The position numbers were made by a program, and so were the translations under genes. Shown piece after piece: positions 16,991 through 25,794 of a stretch of DNA of 64,000 nt. The stretch lies in the NCBI RefSeq assembly GCF_900618535.1, contig NZ_UYJA01000001.1, positions 62,001 to 126,000 of the forward strand. The letters are read 5' to 3'. The notes beneath the pieces were generated by a model. The model saw only the letters and a program-made list of their open reading frames with translations, did no database searches and was not told where the DNA came from. The stretch comes from Pseudomonas bubulae (GTDB lineage Bacteria > Pseudomonadota > Gammaproteobacteria > Pseudomonadales > Pseudomonadaceae). Position 1 is the stretch's first letter, and the number at the start of each line of letters is the position of its first letter.

Positions 16991-18073
16991 ATGAGCTGCT
17001 GGCCCGATTCGCGTTTCACCGATCTGCTGGGTATCGCCCACCCCCTGATTCAGGCACCGATGCTGGGCGCTGGCGCCGTTATCATGATCGGCGTGGCACA
17101 GGCCGGGGGGCTGGCCTCACTGGCCTGTGCCACGTTGAGCCTGGAGGCCATCCGCAGCGAGGTGGCAACCTTTCGGGCTGCCTGCGACCAGCCGCTCAAC
17201 CTGAACTTTTTCTGCCATCAGCCTCCGGAGTACGACGAGGCTGCCATCGAGCAGTGGAAGTCGCTGTTCAAGGCCTATTACAGCGAGCTCGGCGCCGATT
17301 ATGACGCGCCCACTCCGATATCCAGCCGCGCCCCTTTCGATGAAGCCACCTGCGCCCTGGTTGAGGAATTGCGCCCCGAAGTGGTGAGTTTTCACTTTGC
17401 CCTGCCGGCACCGGAGTTTGTGGCCAGGGTCAAGGCCTGTGGGGCCAGGGTGCTCAGTTCGGCCACGACGGTTGACGAGGCGCAATGGCTGGAACACCAC
17501 GGCTGTGACGCAATTATCGCCATGGGCTATGAAGCGGGCGGTCATCGGGCGATGTTCCTGCATCGTGAGCTGACCACGCAAATCGGCACCTTCGCTCTGG
17601 TGCCGCAAATCGTCGATGCCGTGTCAGTGCCGGTGATTGCTGCAGGCGGCATCGCCGATGCGCGAGGGATCGCGGCGGCGTTTGCACTTGGCGCCAGTGC
17701 CGTGCAAATCGGCACTGCTTACCTGTTTTGCCCTGAAGCAAAGCTGGCCAGGGCTCATCACCGTGCGTTGCGCGAGGCTCAGGCCAGTGATACCGCGCTG
17801 ACCAATCTGTTTACCGGGCGGCCAGCACGGGGCATCGTCAATCGGGTCATGCGCGAACTGGGCCCGATCAACTCCCAGGCGCCAGCCTTTCCGTTGGCCG
17901 GTGGTGTGCTGCTGCCGCTCAAGGCCAAGTCCGGGGCTGACAGCGGCGACTTTATCAACCTGTGGGCGGGCCAGGCTTTCCCCCTGAGCCCCGGGCGCAT
18001 GGCCGAGCTGACGTCGTATGAGCTGACACGCAAATTTATCGACGATTATGCCGCCCGCTCTACATGCCTATAG
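16991..18073 (+). CDS. Nitronate monooxygenase, class I (FMN-dependent)
   Basis: A 360-residue FMN TIM-barrel enzyme that oxidises alkyl nitronates. Visible family features are HPLIQAPMLGAG, NLNFFCHQPP, VSFHFALPAP, YEAGGHRAMF, and the phosphate-binding VIAAGGIADARGIAAAFALGASAVQIGTAYL. The ATG at 16991 fits the family N-terminus better than an in-frame TTG 21 bp upstream. The 3' end overlaps the convergent MFS gene by 28 bp. Related flavoproteins (IpdC) take part in degrading steroid rings C/D, but the NFFCH motif points to the nitronate branch; a link to the adjacent steroid-type genes is only possible. Confidence 0.85.
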   Translation: MSCWPDSRFTDLLGIAHPLIQAPMLGAGAVIMIGVAQAGGLASLACATLSLEAIRSEVATFRAACDQPLNLNFFCHQPPEYDEAAIEQWKSLFKAYYSELGADYDAPTPISSRAPFDEATCALVEELRPEVVSFHFALPAPEFVARVKACGARVLSSATTVDEAQWLEHHGCDAIIAMGYEAGGHRAMFLHRELTTQIGTFALVPQIVDAVSVPVIAAGGIADARGIAAAFALGASAVQIGTAYLFCPEAKLARAHHRALREAQASDTALTNLFTGRPARGIVNRVMRELGPINSQAPAFPLAGGVLLPLKAKSGADSGDFINLWAGQAFPLSPGRMAELTSYELTRKFIDDYAARSTCL

Positions 18074-19359
18074 CAATTTTGCCCGGCATGGCTGGCGGTG
18101 CGAATCAGCAACATGATTGCACCTGCCACCGGCAGGCTTACCAGCAGTAATGCATAGCGCAGCGATTCGATACCGAAAGCCGGCTGCAGGGCATCGCTGA
18201 GCAAACCGGCCAGCAACGGCCCCAGGCCAATCCCCAGCAGGGTCGAAATAATGGTCTGCAAGGCCATCGCCGTACCCCGGCGGTTGGCCGGGACCAGTTG
18301 GGTGATCAGATTGAACGACGGCGCCACCCACCACACCGAAAAAAAGCTGTAGAGCGCGCACAGCAGCATCGCACTGGGCACCGGTACGCTGCCCACCTGC
18401 AGCCACACTGTGTTTGGCCACAGCAGGTAGGCGAACAGCGCACTGAGCGCTGTCACATGCCCTATGACCGGAATGCCCACTTGCCAGTGCGGGTTGCGCC
18501 GGGTCAGGTGGTCACTCAGCCAGCCGCTGAACAAGGCGCCGATCCCGGCAAAGCCGCCACAGATAAAACCCGCCAGCAACCCGGCATGTTGCAGTGACAA
18601 ACCGTGGGAGCGCACCAGAAAGCTGGTGTTCCACATGCCGATTGCATACGAGCCCAGGGTGGTCAAACCACCCGCCATCACCAGGCAACGGTAAGCGGGC
18701 AGGGCCCAGAGTTTGCGTGCCTCGCTGCCCATGCTCTGCAGGGGGTGGGCCGCGTGGGCGCTGGCCAGGTCCCAGCGGCCACGCGCCGGGTCCTTCACCA
18801 CAAAGGCCAGCAGCGTGGAGAACATCAGCGCCGGCATGCCGATCACGATAAACGCGGTGCGCCAGCCATAGTGCTCAACCACCCAGGCGCCAAGGCTGAG
18901 GCCGATCACTGCGGAGAAGGTCGGTGCCGCCGTGAAGCAACTGATGGCAAACGATCGGCGATGGGGCGGGTAGAGGTCGGCAATGATCGACATCGATGTC
19001 GAGGTGGTCGGCGACTCGCTCACCGCCACAGCCATGCGTGCCAGGGCGAGCATCCAGAAGCTCACTGCCAGCCCGCACAACATGGTTGCCACGGCCCACA
19101 GCAAACAGGCGATGGCCAATAAGCGGGTGCGTACCATACGGTCGGCCAGGCGACCGGCAGGCAGGGCAAGCAGGGCGAATACCGCGGCAAAGGCCAGGCC
19201 GGAAATCAGCCCCATCGCTGTGTCACTGACGCCGAACTCGGCTTTGATCGGCTCAATCATCACTGCCAGAATCTGGCGCCCGACAAAGTTGTCGGCAAAC
19301 ACCGCTGCCAGCAATAACAGCAAAGCATGGCTGCGCCAGCCGACATGAGTGTTGGACAT
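18046..19359 (-). CDS. MFS transporter at the end of the catabolic operon
   Basis: A 437-residue membrane protein with about 12 hydrophobic helices. The loop motif between helices 2 and 3 is PAGRLADRMVRTRLL, the classic MFS G-x-L-(A/S)-D-R-x-G-R pattern. VVEHYGWRTAFIVIGMPAL follows in the fourth-fifth helix region. It resembles the spinster-like/aromatic and hydrophobic-acid carriers (DNFVGRQILAVMIEPIKAEFGVSDTAMGLI). Start at 19359 has AGGA 8 bases upstream; it is the last gene of the leftward operon, 71 bp behind the aldolase gene. It probably imports the pathway substrate or exports an intermediate. The substrate is inferred from context only. Confidence 0.88.
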   Translation of the reverse strand: MSNTHVGWRSHALLLLLAAVFADNFVGRQILAVMIEPIKAEFGVSDTAMGLISGLAFAAVFALLALPAGRLADRMVRTRLLAIACLLWAVATMLCGLAVSFWMLALARMAVAVSESPTTSTSMSIIADLYPPHRRSFAISCFTAAPTFSAVIGLSLGAWVVEHYGWRTAFIVIGMPALMFSTLLAFVVKDPARGRWDLASAHAAHPLQSMGSEARKLWALPAYRCLVMAGGLTTLGSYAIGMWNTSFLVRSHGLSLQHAGLLAGFICGGFAGIGALFSGWLSDHLTRRNPHWQVGIPVIGHVTALSALFAYLLWPNTVWLQVGSVPVPSAMLLCALYSFFSVWWVAPSFNLITQLVPANRRGTAMALQTIISTLLGIGLGPLLAGLLSDALQPAFGIESLRYALLLVSLPVAGAIMLLIRTASHAGQNCYRHVERAA

Positions 19360-19430
19360 GGTGGGTTTCCTGTGAGGTAAAAACGCCGAAGGCGCTGACC
19401 CGGTCAGCGCCTCCGTCAAGGTGCGACGCC

Positions 19431-20453
19431 TCAGGCCCGCTGGCGCGCCAGGGTCATGGCGGTGTCTTCGATCATGTCTTCCTGGCCGCCAACCATGCCG
19501 CGGCGACCCATCTCCACCAGAATCTCCCGTGCTGGCACGCCGTACTTTTTCTCGGCGCGCTTGGCAAACAGCAGGAACGAGCCATACACCCCGGCGTAGC
19601 CCATGGTCAGGGCATCGCGGTCGCTGCGGATCGGGAAGTCCATGATCGGCACCACCAGATCCTCGGCCACGTCCTGAATGCCAAACACACTGACCCCGGT
19701 TTCTATACCCATGCGGTCGCAAACGGCCACCAGGATTTCCATCGGCGTATTCCCCGCACCCGCGCCGAGCCCGGCCGCTGCAGCGTCGATGCGGGTGGCT
19801 CCGGCCTCGATGGCCGCGATGGAGTTGGACACGCCCATCGACAGGTTGTGATGGCCGTGAAAGCCGATCTCGGTGTCCGGGTGCAGGGCCGCACGCAGGG
19901 CTGCAACCCGCGCCTTGATATCGTGTGGCAGCATGTAGCCGGCCGAATCGGTGAGGTACACGCAGTTGGCGCCGAAGCTCTCCATCAACTTGCCCTGTTT
20001 GACCAGCCCCTCGGGACTGTTCATATGGGCCATCATCAAGAAACCCACGGTGTCCATGCCCAGCTTGCGGGCATAGGAGATGTGTTGCTCGGACACGTCC
20101 GCCTCGGTGCAATGGGTCGCCACGCGGATGGTATTGACCCCCAGTTCATGGGCCATTTGCAGATGGTCCACGGTGCCGATACCCGGCAGCAGCAGGGCTG
20201 ACACCCTGGCCTTTTTCATCATCGGGATCACGGCCGACAGGTACTGCTCATCGGTGTGCGCCGGGAAGCCGTAGTTCACCGAGCTGCCACCCAGGCCGTC
20301 GCCATGGGTGACCTCAATCAGCGGCACGCCGGCTGCGTCCAGGCCGCAGGCGATGTCTTTCATCTGCTGCAGGCTGATCTGGTGACGCTTGGGGTGCATG
20401 CCGTCGCGCAGGCACATGTCATGCACGGTAATTTTTTTGCCGCGAAGATCCAT
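19431..20453 (-). CDS. 4-hydroxy-2-oxoacid aldolase (HsaF/BphI/MhpE type)
   Basis: A 340-residue divalent-metal aldolase splitting 4-hydroxy-2-oxovalerate or 4-hydroxy-2-oxohexanoate to pyruvate and acetaldehyde or propanal. Metal and catalytic residues are visible: Arg16-Asp17 ([11 protein letters not shown]), His199 and His201 ([12 protein letters not shown]), and the [18 protein letters not shown] stretch. It lies 10 bp behind the acylating aldehyde dehydrogenase, the partner with which such aldolases form a channelling complex. In steroid degraders HsaF releases propanal, in biphenyl or phenylpropionate pathways acetaldehyde; the neighbours favour the steroid role. Confidence 0.93.
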   Translation of the reverse strand: MDLRGKKITVHDMCLRDGMHPKRHQISLQQMKDIACGLDAAGVPLIEVTHGDGLGGSSVNYGFPAHTDEQYLSAVIPMMKKARVSALLLPGIGTVDHLQMAHELGVNTIRVATHCTEADVSEQHISYARKLGMDTVGFLMMAHMNSPEGLVKQGKLMESFGANCVYLTDSAGYMLPHDIKARVAALRAALHPDTEIGFHGHHNLSMGVSNSIAAIEAGATRIDAAAAGLGAGAGNTPMEILVAVCDRMGIETGVSVFGIQDVAEDLVVPIMDFPIRSDRDALTMGYAGVYGSFLLFAKRAEKKYGVPAREILVEMGRRGMVGGQEDMIEDTAMTLARQRA

Positions 20454-20463
20454 GATCGGCTCC

Positions 20464-21393
20464 TTAAGCGAGGGCAGGTTGGGGGGCTGATGCCTTGAGT
20501 TGCAGCTCGCCCTTGAGGATTTCCTCGGCGAACATCTCGGCGGTGCGGGCGGCCGCGGCGGTCATGATGTCCAGGTTGCCGGCGTACTTGGGCAAGTAGT
20601 CGCCCAGGCCTTCGACCTCCATGAAAATCGAGACCCGGTTGCCGTCAAACACCGGGCCGTTGACCAGCTTGTAGCCGGGCACATACTGCTGCACCTGCTC
20701 GATCATGCTGGCGATGGCCAGGCTGATAGCGGCTTGATCCGGTTCGGTTTCAGTCAGGCAATGCACGGTATCGCGCATGATCAGCGGCGGCTCGGCGGGG
20801 TTGACGATAATGATCGCCTTGCCCTTTTTCGCCCCGCCCACCTGCTCGATGGCACTGGCCGTGGTGCGGGTGAATTCGTCGATATTCTTGCGCGTGCCCG
20901 GGCCCACCGATTTGGACGCGGCAGTGGCGACGATTTCAGCGTAAGCCACCGGCTGGACGCTGGACACGGCCGCCACCAGCGGAATGGTCGCCTGGCCGCC
21001 GCAGGTGACCATATTGACGTTCATGGCGCCGCGCTTGAGGTTGGCCTTGAGGTTGACCGGCGGCACGCAATACGGGCCAATGGCAGCCGGTGTCAGGTCG
21101 ATCATCAGCACGCCCAGCTCGTTGAGCTTGCGGCTGTTTTCAGCATGGACATAAGCCGAGGTGGCATCGAAGGCGATCTGGATATTGTCTGCCAGCACGT
21201 GCGGCAACAGACCGTCGACCCCGTCACTGGTGGTCTTCAGGCCCATCTCGCGGGCGCGGCTCAGGCCTTCGGAGGTGGCATCGATGCCCACCATCCACAC
21301 AGGCTCCAGCACTTCGCTGCGCAGCAGCTTGTAAAGCAGATCGGTGCCGATATTGCCCGGCCCGATCAGGGCACATTTGATCTTTTTGCTCAT
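20464..21393 (-). CDS. Acylating acetaldehyde/propanal dehydrogenase (HsaG/MhpF type)
   Basis: A 309-residue CoA-dependent dehydrogenase converting acetaldehyde or propanal with CoA and NAD+ to the acyl-CoA. The NAD-binding GPGNIGTDL (residues 11-19) and the catalytic Cys131 in [12 protein letters not shown] are present, followed by [14 protein letters not shown]. Length and motifs match the BphJ/MhpF/HsaG family. It sits between hydratase (22 bp) and aldolase (10 bp) genes, the order common to meta-cleavage lower pathways. The product would be propanoyl-CoA if the steroid assignment is right, which is inference. Confidence 0.94.
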   Translation of the reverse strand: MSKKIKCALIGPGNIGTDLLYKLLRSEVLEPVWMVGIDATSEGLSRAREMGLKTTSDGVDGLLPHVLADNIQIAFDATSAYVHAENSRKLNELGVLMIDLTPAAIGPYCVPPVNLKANLKRGAMNVNMVTCGGQATIPLVAAVSSVQPVAYAEIVATAASKSVGPGTRKNIDEFTRTTASAIEQVGGAKKGKAIIIVNPAEPPLIMRDTVHCLTETEPDQAAISLAIASMIEQVQQYVPGYKLVNGPVFDGNRVSIFMEVEGLGDYLPKYAGNLDIMTAAAARTAEMFAEEILKGELQLKASAPQPALA

Positions 21394-21414
21394 GGCTAAG
21401 GTCTCGAAGGGGGG

Positions 21415-22206
21415 TTAGGGCACAAAACGCAGGTTGGCAGAGCCCAGGCCGCTGAGAGTCAGGCTGACCTCATCGCCGGGTTGTACCGGAACCAGCGGCG
21501 CCAGTGCGCCGGAAAGGATGATTTCGCCCTTGCGAAACGGGATGTCGAACTTGCCCAGGGTATTGGCCAGCCAGGCCACGGCCTCACAGGGGTGGCCCTG
21601 TACCGCCGAGCCAAAACCATGACCGGCAGGCTGGCCGTTTTTCAGCAAGTGCAACTCGACCTTGGCCAGATCCAGCTCGCGCGGGTTGATGCGCTGTTCG
21701 CCCAGGGCGAAAACACCGCAGGAAGCATTGTCGGCCACGGTGTCCTGAATGCGGATTTTCCAGTCGGCAATGCGCGAGTCGACAATTTCGAAACACGGCA
21801 CCACCCATTGGCTGGCTGCCATTACGTCTTCGGCGGTGATGCCGGGGCCGTGCAGGTCTTCGCCGAGGATAAAGGCGATTTCGCCTTCAGCCCGTGGCTG
21901 CACCAGGTGGTGGGCGGCAAAGCTCACATCGCTGTTGTCGGCGACTTGCATGCGGTCGGTCAAGAAGCCGAAATCGGGCTGGTGCACATCAAGCATGTCC
22001 TGCACGGCACGGCTGGTAACGCCAATTTTTTTGCCGACCACCTGCTCGCCCAGCGCCTGGCGGCGTTGCAAGAAACGCAGGGAGATGCGGTAGGCCGTGT
22101 CCAGGGTCAAATCCGGGTAACGGGCGGTCAATGGCTCAAGGCTGCGCCGCTCCAGCAGGGCGTGAAACAACTCGTCGCCCAGGGCTTCAATCAACTGTGT
22201 GTCCAT
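21415..22206 (-). CDS. 2-hydroxydienoate hydratase (HsaE/TesE/MhpD type)
   Basis: A 263-residue hydratase adding water to 2-hydroxypenta-2,4-dienoate or 2-hydroxyhexa-2,4-dienoate in the lower meta-cleavage pathway. Family signatures are VGKKIGVTSRAVQDMLDVHQPDFGFLTDRM, the metal-binding acidic cluster RAEGEIAFILGEDL, and EIVDSRIADWKIRIQDTVADNASCG. It is followed by acylating dehydrogenase and aldolase genes, the invariable companions. A REP hairpin (22244-22294) separates it from the SDR gene upstream. Substrate chain length cannot be read from the sequence. Confidence 0.93.
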   Translation of the reverse strand: MDTQLIEALGDELFHALLERRSLEPLTARYPDLTLDTAYRISLRFLQRRQALGEQVVGKKIGVTSRAVQDMLDVHQPDFGFLTDRMQVADNSDVSFAAHHLVQPRAEGEIAFILGEDLHGPGITAEDVMAASQWVVPCFEIVDSRIADWKIRIQDTVADNASCGVFALGEQRINPRELDLAKVELHLLKNGQPAGHGFGSAVQGHPCEAVAWLANTLGKFDIPFRKGEIILSGALAPLVPVQPGDEVSLTLSGLGSANLRFVP

Positions 22207-22243
22207 AAATTGGCTCTCGGGAGGCTATGCAGAAAATCCTCTT

Positions 22244-22294
22244 GTGGGAGCGAGCCTGCTCGCGAAACTTCTTCGCGAGCAGGCTCGCTCCCAC
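22244..22294. repeat. REP doublet (REPIN), perfect inverted pair
   Basis: A 23-bp arm (22244-22266, beginning GTGGGAGCGAGCCTGCTCGC) and its exact complement at 22272-22294 enclose a 5-base loop. It is the Pseudomonas REP type, placed inside the leftward operon between SDR and hydratase genes, where it may stabilise or attenuate the transcript. Confidence 0.9.
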
Positions 22295-22308
22295 GGTTTG
22301 ATGGTGGC

Positions 22309-23082
22309 TCAACCCGGCCAGACGCTCGATTCGGCGCCGCCGTCTACTTCCAGGATCTTGCCGGTGACCCAGCGTGAAGCCGGGCTGGCCAGGTACAGCG
22401 CTGCAGCCGCGATATCTTCAACTTCGCCCAGGCTTTGCAGCGGCGTGGCCTTGATCATGCCGTCGCGCATGGCCACCGGCAGCACGCCATTGAGGGCGGC
22501 AGTCAGTACCGGGCCGGGAGCAATGCCGTTGACCCGTACCTGCGGCGCAAAGTCCTGGGCCAGCAGGCGGGTCATATGGCTCAGCGCCGCCTTGGCGGTG
22601 CCGTAGGCGCTGAATTGGGTTTGCGCATAACGCGCCGCGCCCGAGGTGATATTGATGATGTTGCCGCTGCCGGCTTCGCGCATATGCGGCACGCACAGCT
22701 GGCTAAGGTGATAGGCCGAAGACACGTTGAAGCGCATGATTTCTTCAAAACGCTCCACGCTCAGGGTCAACGGGTCGTTGGGCCCGGCGCCGCCAGCATT
22801 GTTTACCAGGTGGGTGATGCGGCCCATCTGCTCGCGGGCCTGGGTGACCAGAGCGCTGCGCTGTTCGCTGTCATTGACGTCGCAGCTCAGGGCCAGGGCC
22901 CGACGGCCGAGGCTGCGTACTTCTTCGGCTACGGCTTCAACGTCGGCCAGGGTGCGGGCAGCCAGAACCACGTCGGCGCCTGCTTCAGCATAGGCCAGGG
23001 CGATGCCGCGCCCGATGCCGCGGCCGCCGCCGGTGATCACCGCCACGCTGCCGGTCAGGTTGAAGCGCTGAATAATATTCAT
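22309..23082 (-). CDS. Short-chain dehydrogenase/reductase, hydroxysteroid-dehydrogenase-like
   Basis: A 257-residue classical SDR. It shows TGGGRGIGRG (nucleotide binding, residues 17-26), NNAGG, Ser147 in NITSGAARYA, and the catalytic Tyr160-x3-Lys164 (SAYGTAKAA). Overall it resembles 7-alpha-hydroxysteroid and 3-oxoacyl reductase-type SDRs. The ATG at 23082 follows AAGGA and replaces an upstream in-frame start. The gene lies 29 bp behind the flavin reductase gene and ahead of the hydratase-aldolase trio. A hydroxysteroid/ketosteroid oxidation is likely from context, but the substrate is not proven. Confidence 0.87.
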   Translation of the reverse strand: MNIIQRFNLTGSVAVITGGGRGIGRGIALAYAEAGADVVLAARTLADVEAVAEEVRSLGRRALALSCDVNDSEQRSALVTQAREQMGRITHLVNNAGGAGPNDPLTLSVERFEEIMRFNVSSAYHLSQLCVPHMREAGSGNIINITSGAARYAQTQFSAYGTAKAALSHMTRLLAQDFAPQVRVNGIAPGPVLTAALNGVLPVAMRDGMIKATPLQSLGEVEDIAAAALYLASPASRWVTGKILEVDGGAESSVWPG

Positions 23083-23111
23083 AAAAGTCCTTTTCCTTTT
23101 TAGGTACAAAG

Positions 23112-24092
23112 CTAGCGGGGCGCCCACAGGTCGGGCAAGCCGGGATCACTGGCGGCAATCAGGCGCTTGAGCAGCACCTTGAGCGCCTGGGCATCACCGG
23201 GAGCGAGACGGGCCGACACGTTCTCTTCCACCGCCTTGGCCAGCGCCACCTGTTGCAGCGAGGCCTCGCGGCCGGTGGCGGTCAGCACATAGCGTGGCGC
23301 CTGCTGGCTGCCTTCGAGGGCGACCAGGTTCTGCTTTTCAAGAAAGCGCATGCTTGCCACGCTTACCACATGCCCGGTATAGCTGACGAAGTGATTGATT
23401 TCATCCAGGGTCAGGTTGTCGCGAATACACAGCACTGACAGGATAAAAAAGGCATGTTCGTCCAGCTGCTGGTTGCTCAGCAGGCGATGCAGGGCGTCGA
23501 GCAGTTGATAATGGGCGCGGCCCAGCAAGTAACCGAGCAGGTCTTCGGTGTAACTGCATTCCGGCGGTGGCGGGGTGGTTGCCAGGCGCAGCTCGCTGCG
23601 CGGCTTGCGGGTTGCCAGGGCATATTGGCCACTTTGAAAGGCCAGCGGTGCACGGTCACTGTGATCGAAGGCGAGTACTTCCCCGACGAATATCACATGG
23701 TCGCCGCCTTCATACTGAAAAGCCGTGCGGCACTGAAACCTCGCGGTGCAGTCCTGCAACAGCGGCGCGGGGCTGATGCCGTTATCGAGTTCGATTTCGG
23801 CAAACTTGTTCTCGCCCTGCATGGCAAAGCGTCCGGACAGCGGCTCCTGCTCTGTCGACAGCACATGCACGTTCCAGTGCGAACCGGCACTGAATACCGG
23901 CAGGCTGCGGGCGGACTTGGCCAGGCTCCACAGCACCAGCGGCGGGTTGAGCGATACCGAGTTGAAACTGTTGGCCGTAATGCCAATGGGCGAGCCATCT
24001 TCGGCCTGGGTGGTGATGATCGTCACCCCGGTGGTGAAGGTGCCCAGCGCGGTACGGAATGCCTGCGGGTCAAAACTGCTTTGCACTGCCAT
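23112..24092 (-). CDS. Flavin reductase with C-terminal MarR-like domain (two-component monooxygenase reductase)
   Basis: A 326-residue protein in two parts. Residues 1-165 are a flavin reductase-like domain (FDPQAFRTALGTFTTGVTIITTQ, GITANSFNSVSLNPPLVLWSLAKSA, HVIFVGEVLAFDHSD). Residues 190-320 look like a MarR-type winged helix (LLSNQQLDEHAFFILSVLC...LTLDEINHFVSYTGHVVSVASMRFLEKQNLVALEGSQQAPRYVLTATGR). The same architecture is known in the C1 reductase of Acinetobacter p-hydroxyphenylacetate hydroxylase, where the MarR-like part senses the phenol and relieves autoinhibition. It would supply reduced flavin to the HsaA-like oxygenase encoded across the divergent promoter. The ATG at 24092 has GAGG 6 bases upstream. 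Confidence 0.9.
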   Translation of the reverse strand: MAVQSSFDPQAFRTALGTFTTGVTIITTQAEDGSPIGITANSFNSVSLNPPLVLWSLAKSARSLPVFSAGSHWNVHVLSTEQEPLSGRFAMQGENKFAEIELDNGISPAPLLQDCTARFQCRTAFQYEGGDHVIFVGEVLAFDHSDRAPLAFQSGQYALATRKPRSELRLATTPPPPECSYTEDLLGYLLGRAHYQLLDALHRLLSNQQLDEHAFFILSVLCIRDNLTLDEINHFVSYTGHVVSVASMRFLEKQNLVALEGSQQAPRYVLTATGREASLQQVALAKAVEENVSARLAPGDAQALKVLLKRLIAASDPGLPDLWAPR

Positions 24093-24187
24093 GACGAACC
24101 TCATGGATTGAATTTTCGTGCTGGCAGTATTCCCCTGGCTTGCGGGGGCTACATCGTCTTAATGGACTAACGGATATGGCCGATTAT

Positions 24188-24201
24188 CGTCCGATCGGAC
24201 G
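24188..24201. promoter_or_regulatory. Perfect 14-bp palindrome CGTCCGATCGGACG
   Basis: A fully self-complementary 14-mer in the 173-bp region between the divergent reductase and aldehyde dehydrogenase starts, 65 bp before the latter. This is a strong operator candidate for a dimeric repressor controlling both catabolic gene sets. No regulator gene is adjacent. Confidence 0.55.
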
Positions 24202-24230
24202 AGGCATTGCGGGGCGCAGTTCGCTAGCGT

Positions 24231-24245
24231 CGGTTGATCGAACCG
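24231..24245. promoter_or_regulatory. Second inverted repeat CGGTT-N5-AACCG
   Basis: Five-base arms around five bases (CGGTTGATCGAACCG), 20 bp upstream of the aldehyde dehydrogenase ATG in the same divergent promoter region. Its short arms make it weaker evidence than the 14-bp palindrome. Confidence 0.35.
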
Positions 24246-24265
24246 GTGTATCAGAGGACTTATCC

Positions 24266-25702
24266 ATGACGTTCAGCAGCACTGCTCCAGAACAGCTGAC
24301 CAGCCTGTTGGCGGCGCAGAAAAAAGCCTTTGTCGGCGCAGGCCACGTCAGTGCCGAGCTGCGTCGGGAGCGCATCCAGCGGGTGATCGAGTTGCTGGTG
24401 CGCTTCCAGCAGCCGCTGGTCGAGGCCATGGATGCCGACTTTGGCGGCAGGCCCCAGGGCTTTTCGTTGATGAATGACGTGCTGGGTTCCCTGGCTTCGC
24501 TCAAATACGCCCGCGACCATCTCGAGCACTGGGTTGCAGACGAGCCGCGCCAGGTGTTTGCGCCCTATGACCAGTTGGGCGCCAAGGCCTGGGTGATGCA
24601 CCAGCCCAAGGGCAGTATCGGCATTCTCGGCACCTGGAATGCGCCGCTGTTCACCTTGCTCAGCCCCTTGGCCTGCGTGCTGGCGGCGGGTAACCGGGCG
24701 ATTCTCAAGCCCTCTGAAGTGGTGCCGCGTACCGCCGATGTGCTTGCCGGGGCTTTTGCCGAGCTGTTCGATCCGCTGGAAATCGCCGTGGTCACCGGCG
24801 ACGCCGAACTGGCGCAAGTGTTTACTGCGCAAGCCTTCGACCATCTGGTGTTTACCGGCAGCACTGCGGTGGCCCGCTCGGTGATGCGCAATGCGGCGCA
24901 AAACCTGGTGCCGTTGACCCTGGAGCTGGGCGGCAAGTCGCCAGTGATTATTTCCCGTAGTGCCGACCTGGCCAAGACGGCCTTCAGCATTGCCGTGGCC
25001 AAGGCCAATAACGGCGGGCAAATCTGCATCAATCCGGACGTGGTGTATGTGCCCCGCGAACAGATGGAAGATTTCCTTGGCCTGCTGGGCGCGGCCTACA
25101 GTGAGCTGTTGCCCGCCACCGACGCCAATCCTGACGTGGTTGCGGTGGTCAACGACCGGCATCTGCAGCGTATCGAAGGCTATGTGCAGGACGCCCGCCA
25201 GCGTGGCGCGCGTGTCGAGCGCTTCCCTAGGGCTCTTGAGGTCGACGCGCTCACACGCAGGCGACCGTTGCAGGTGGTGATCAATCCGCCCCGCGACAGC
25301 CTGATCCTGCAAGAAGAAATTTTCGGTCCGGCACTGGTGCTGTTGCCCTATGAGCAGCTTGACCGTGCGCTGGCCGATATCCATTCACGCGAGCGCCCGC
25401 TGGCGCTGTACTACTTCGGGCAAAGTGAAGAAGAGCAGCGTCATGTGCTGCAAAACACGATTTCCGGTGGGGTCAGCATCAACGACGTGATGATGCATGC
25501 GGCTTTGCACGATGCGCCTTTTGGCGGTATTGGCGCCTCGGGCATGGGCCATTACCACGGCCGCGAAGGGTTCCTGGAGTTCAGCCATATGCGCACCGTG
25601 TACAAGGCTGCGGCCCACGACCCGCGCCGCGAGTGGGGCCTGTTGCCGCCTTATGGCGAGCACTTTTTACCCGCCATGCAGGCGATGGTCACCGCCGACT
25701 GA
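24266..25702 (+). CDS. Aldehyde dehydrogenase, coniferyl-aldehyde-dehydrogenase-like
   Basis: A 478-residue NAD(P)+-dependent aldehyde dehydrogenase. Catalytic Glu220 (TLELGGKSP) and Cys254 (NNGGQICINPDVV) are visible, with NAPLFTLLSPLACVLAAGNRAILKPSE and FTGSTAVARSVM for cofactor binding. Length and the N-terminus (LLAAQKKAFVGAG) match the coniferyl aldehyde dehydrogenase (CalB) subgroup of 470-480 residues. The ATG at 24266 has GAGGA 7 bases upstream. It is the first gene of the rightward catabolic set. In bile-acid degraders an aldehyde dehydrogenase oxidises the side-chain aldehyde left by an aldolase; assignment to that step is inference. Confidence 0.9.
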   Translation: MTFSSTAPEQLTSLLAAQKKAFVGAGHVSAELRRERIQRVIELLVRFQQPLVEAMDADFGGRPQGFSLMNDVLGSLASLKYARDHLEHWVADEPRQVFAPYDQLGAKAWVMHQPKGSIGILGTWNAPLFTLLSPLACVLAAGNRAILKPSEVVPRTADVLAGAFAELFDPLEIAVVTGDAELAQVFTAQAFDHLVFTGSTAVARSVMRNAAQNLVPLTLELGGKSPVIISRSADLAKTAFSIAVAKANNGGQICINPDVVYVPREQMEDFLGLLGAAYSELLPATDANPDVVAVVNDRHLQRIEGYVQDARQRGARVERFPRALEVDALTRRRPLQVVINPPRDSLILQEEIFGPALVLLPYEQLDRALADIHSRERPLALYYFGQSEEEQRHVLQNTISGGVSINDVMMHAALHDAPFGGIGASGMGHYHGREGFLEFSHMRTVYKAAAHDPRREWGLLPPYGEHFLPAMQAMVTAD

Positions 25703-25713
25703 AACCCGAAATG

Positions 25714-25749
25714 CCCTTGTGGGAGCGAGCAGGCTCGCTCCCACAAGGG
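25714..25749. repeat. REP-type hairpin, 17-bp stem
   Basis: CCCTTGTGGGAGCGAGC (25714-25730) and its perfect complement (25733-25749) with a 2-base loop, placed between the aldehyde dehydrogenase and amidase genes. It belongs to the same REP family as 22244-22294. Confidence 0.85.
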
Positions 25750-25794
25750 GCGTTGCTCTTTAAATAAAAACAAGATTTGCTCTGGAGATTGACC

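Noticed and set aside
16991..18073. Assignment of the nitronate monooxygenase as IpdC (steroid rings C/D)
   Set aside because: Same fold family, but NFFCHQPP and the overall pattern fit class I nitronate monooxygenases better.
18046..20112. One 688-codon frame joining the MFS gene to upstream sequence
   Set aside because: The upstream half is the aldolase gene in another frame; the MFS protein starts at 19359 with a good ribosome-binding site.
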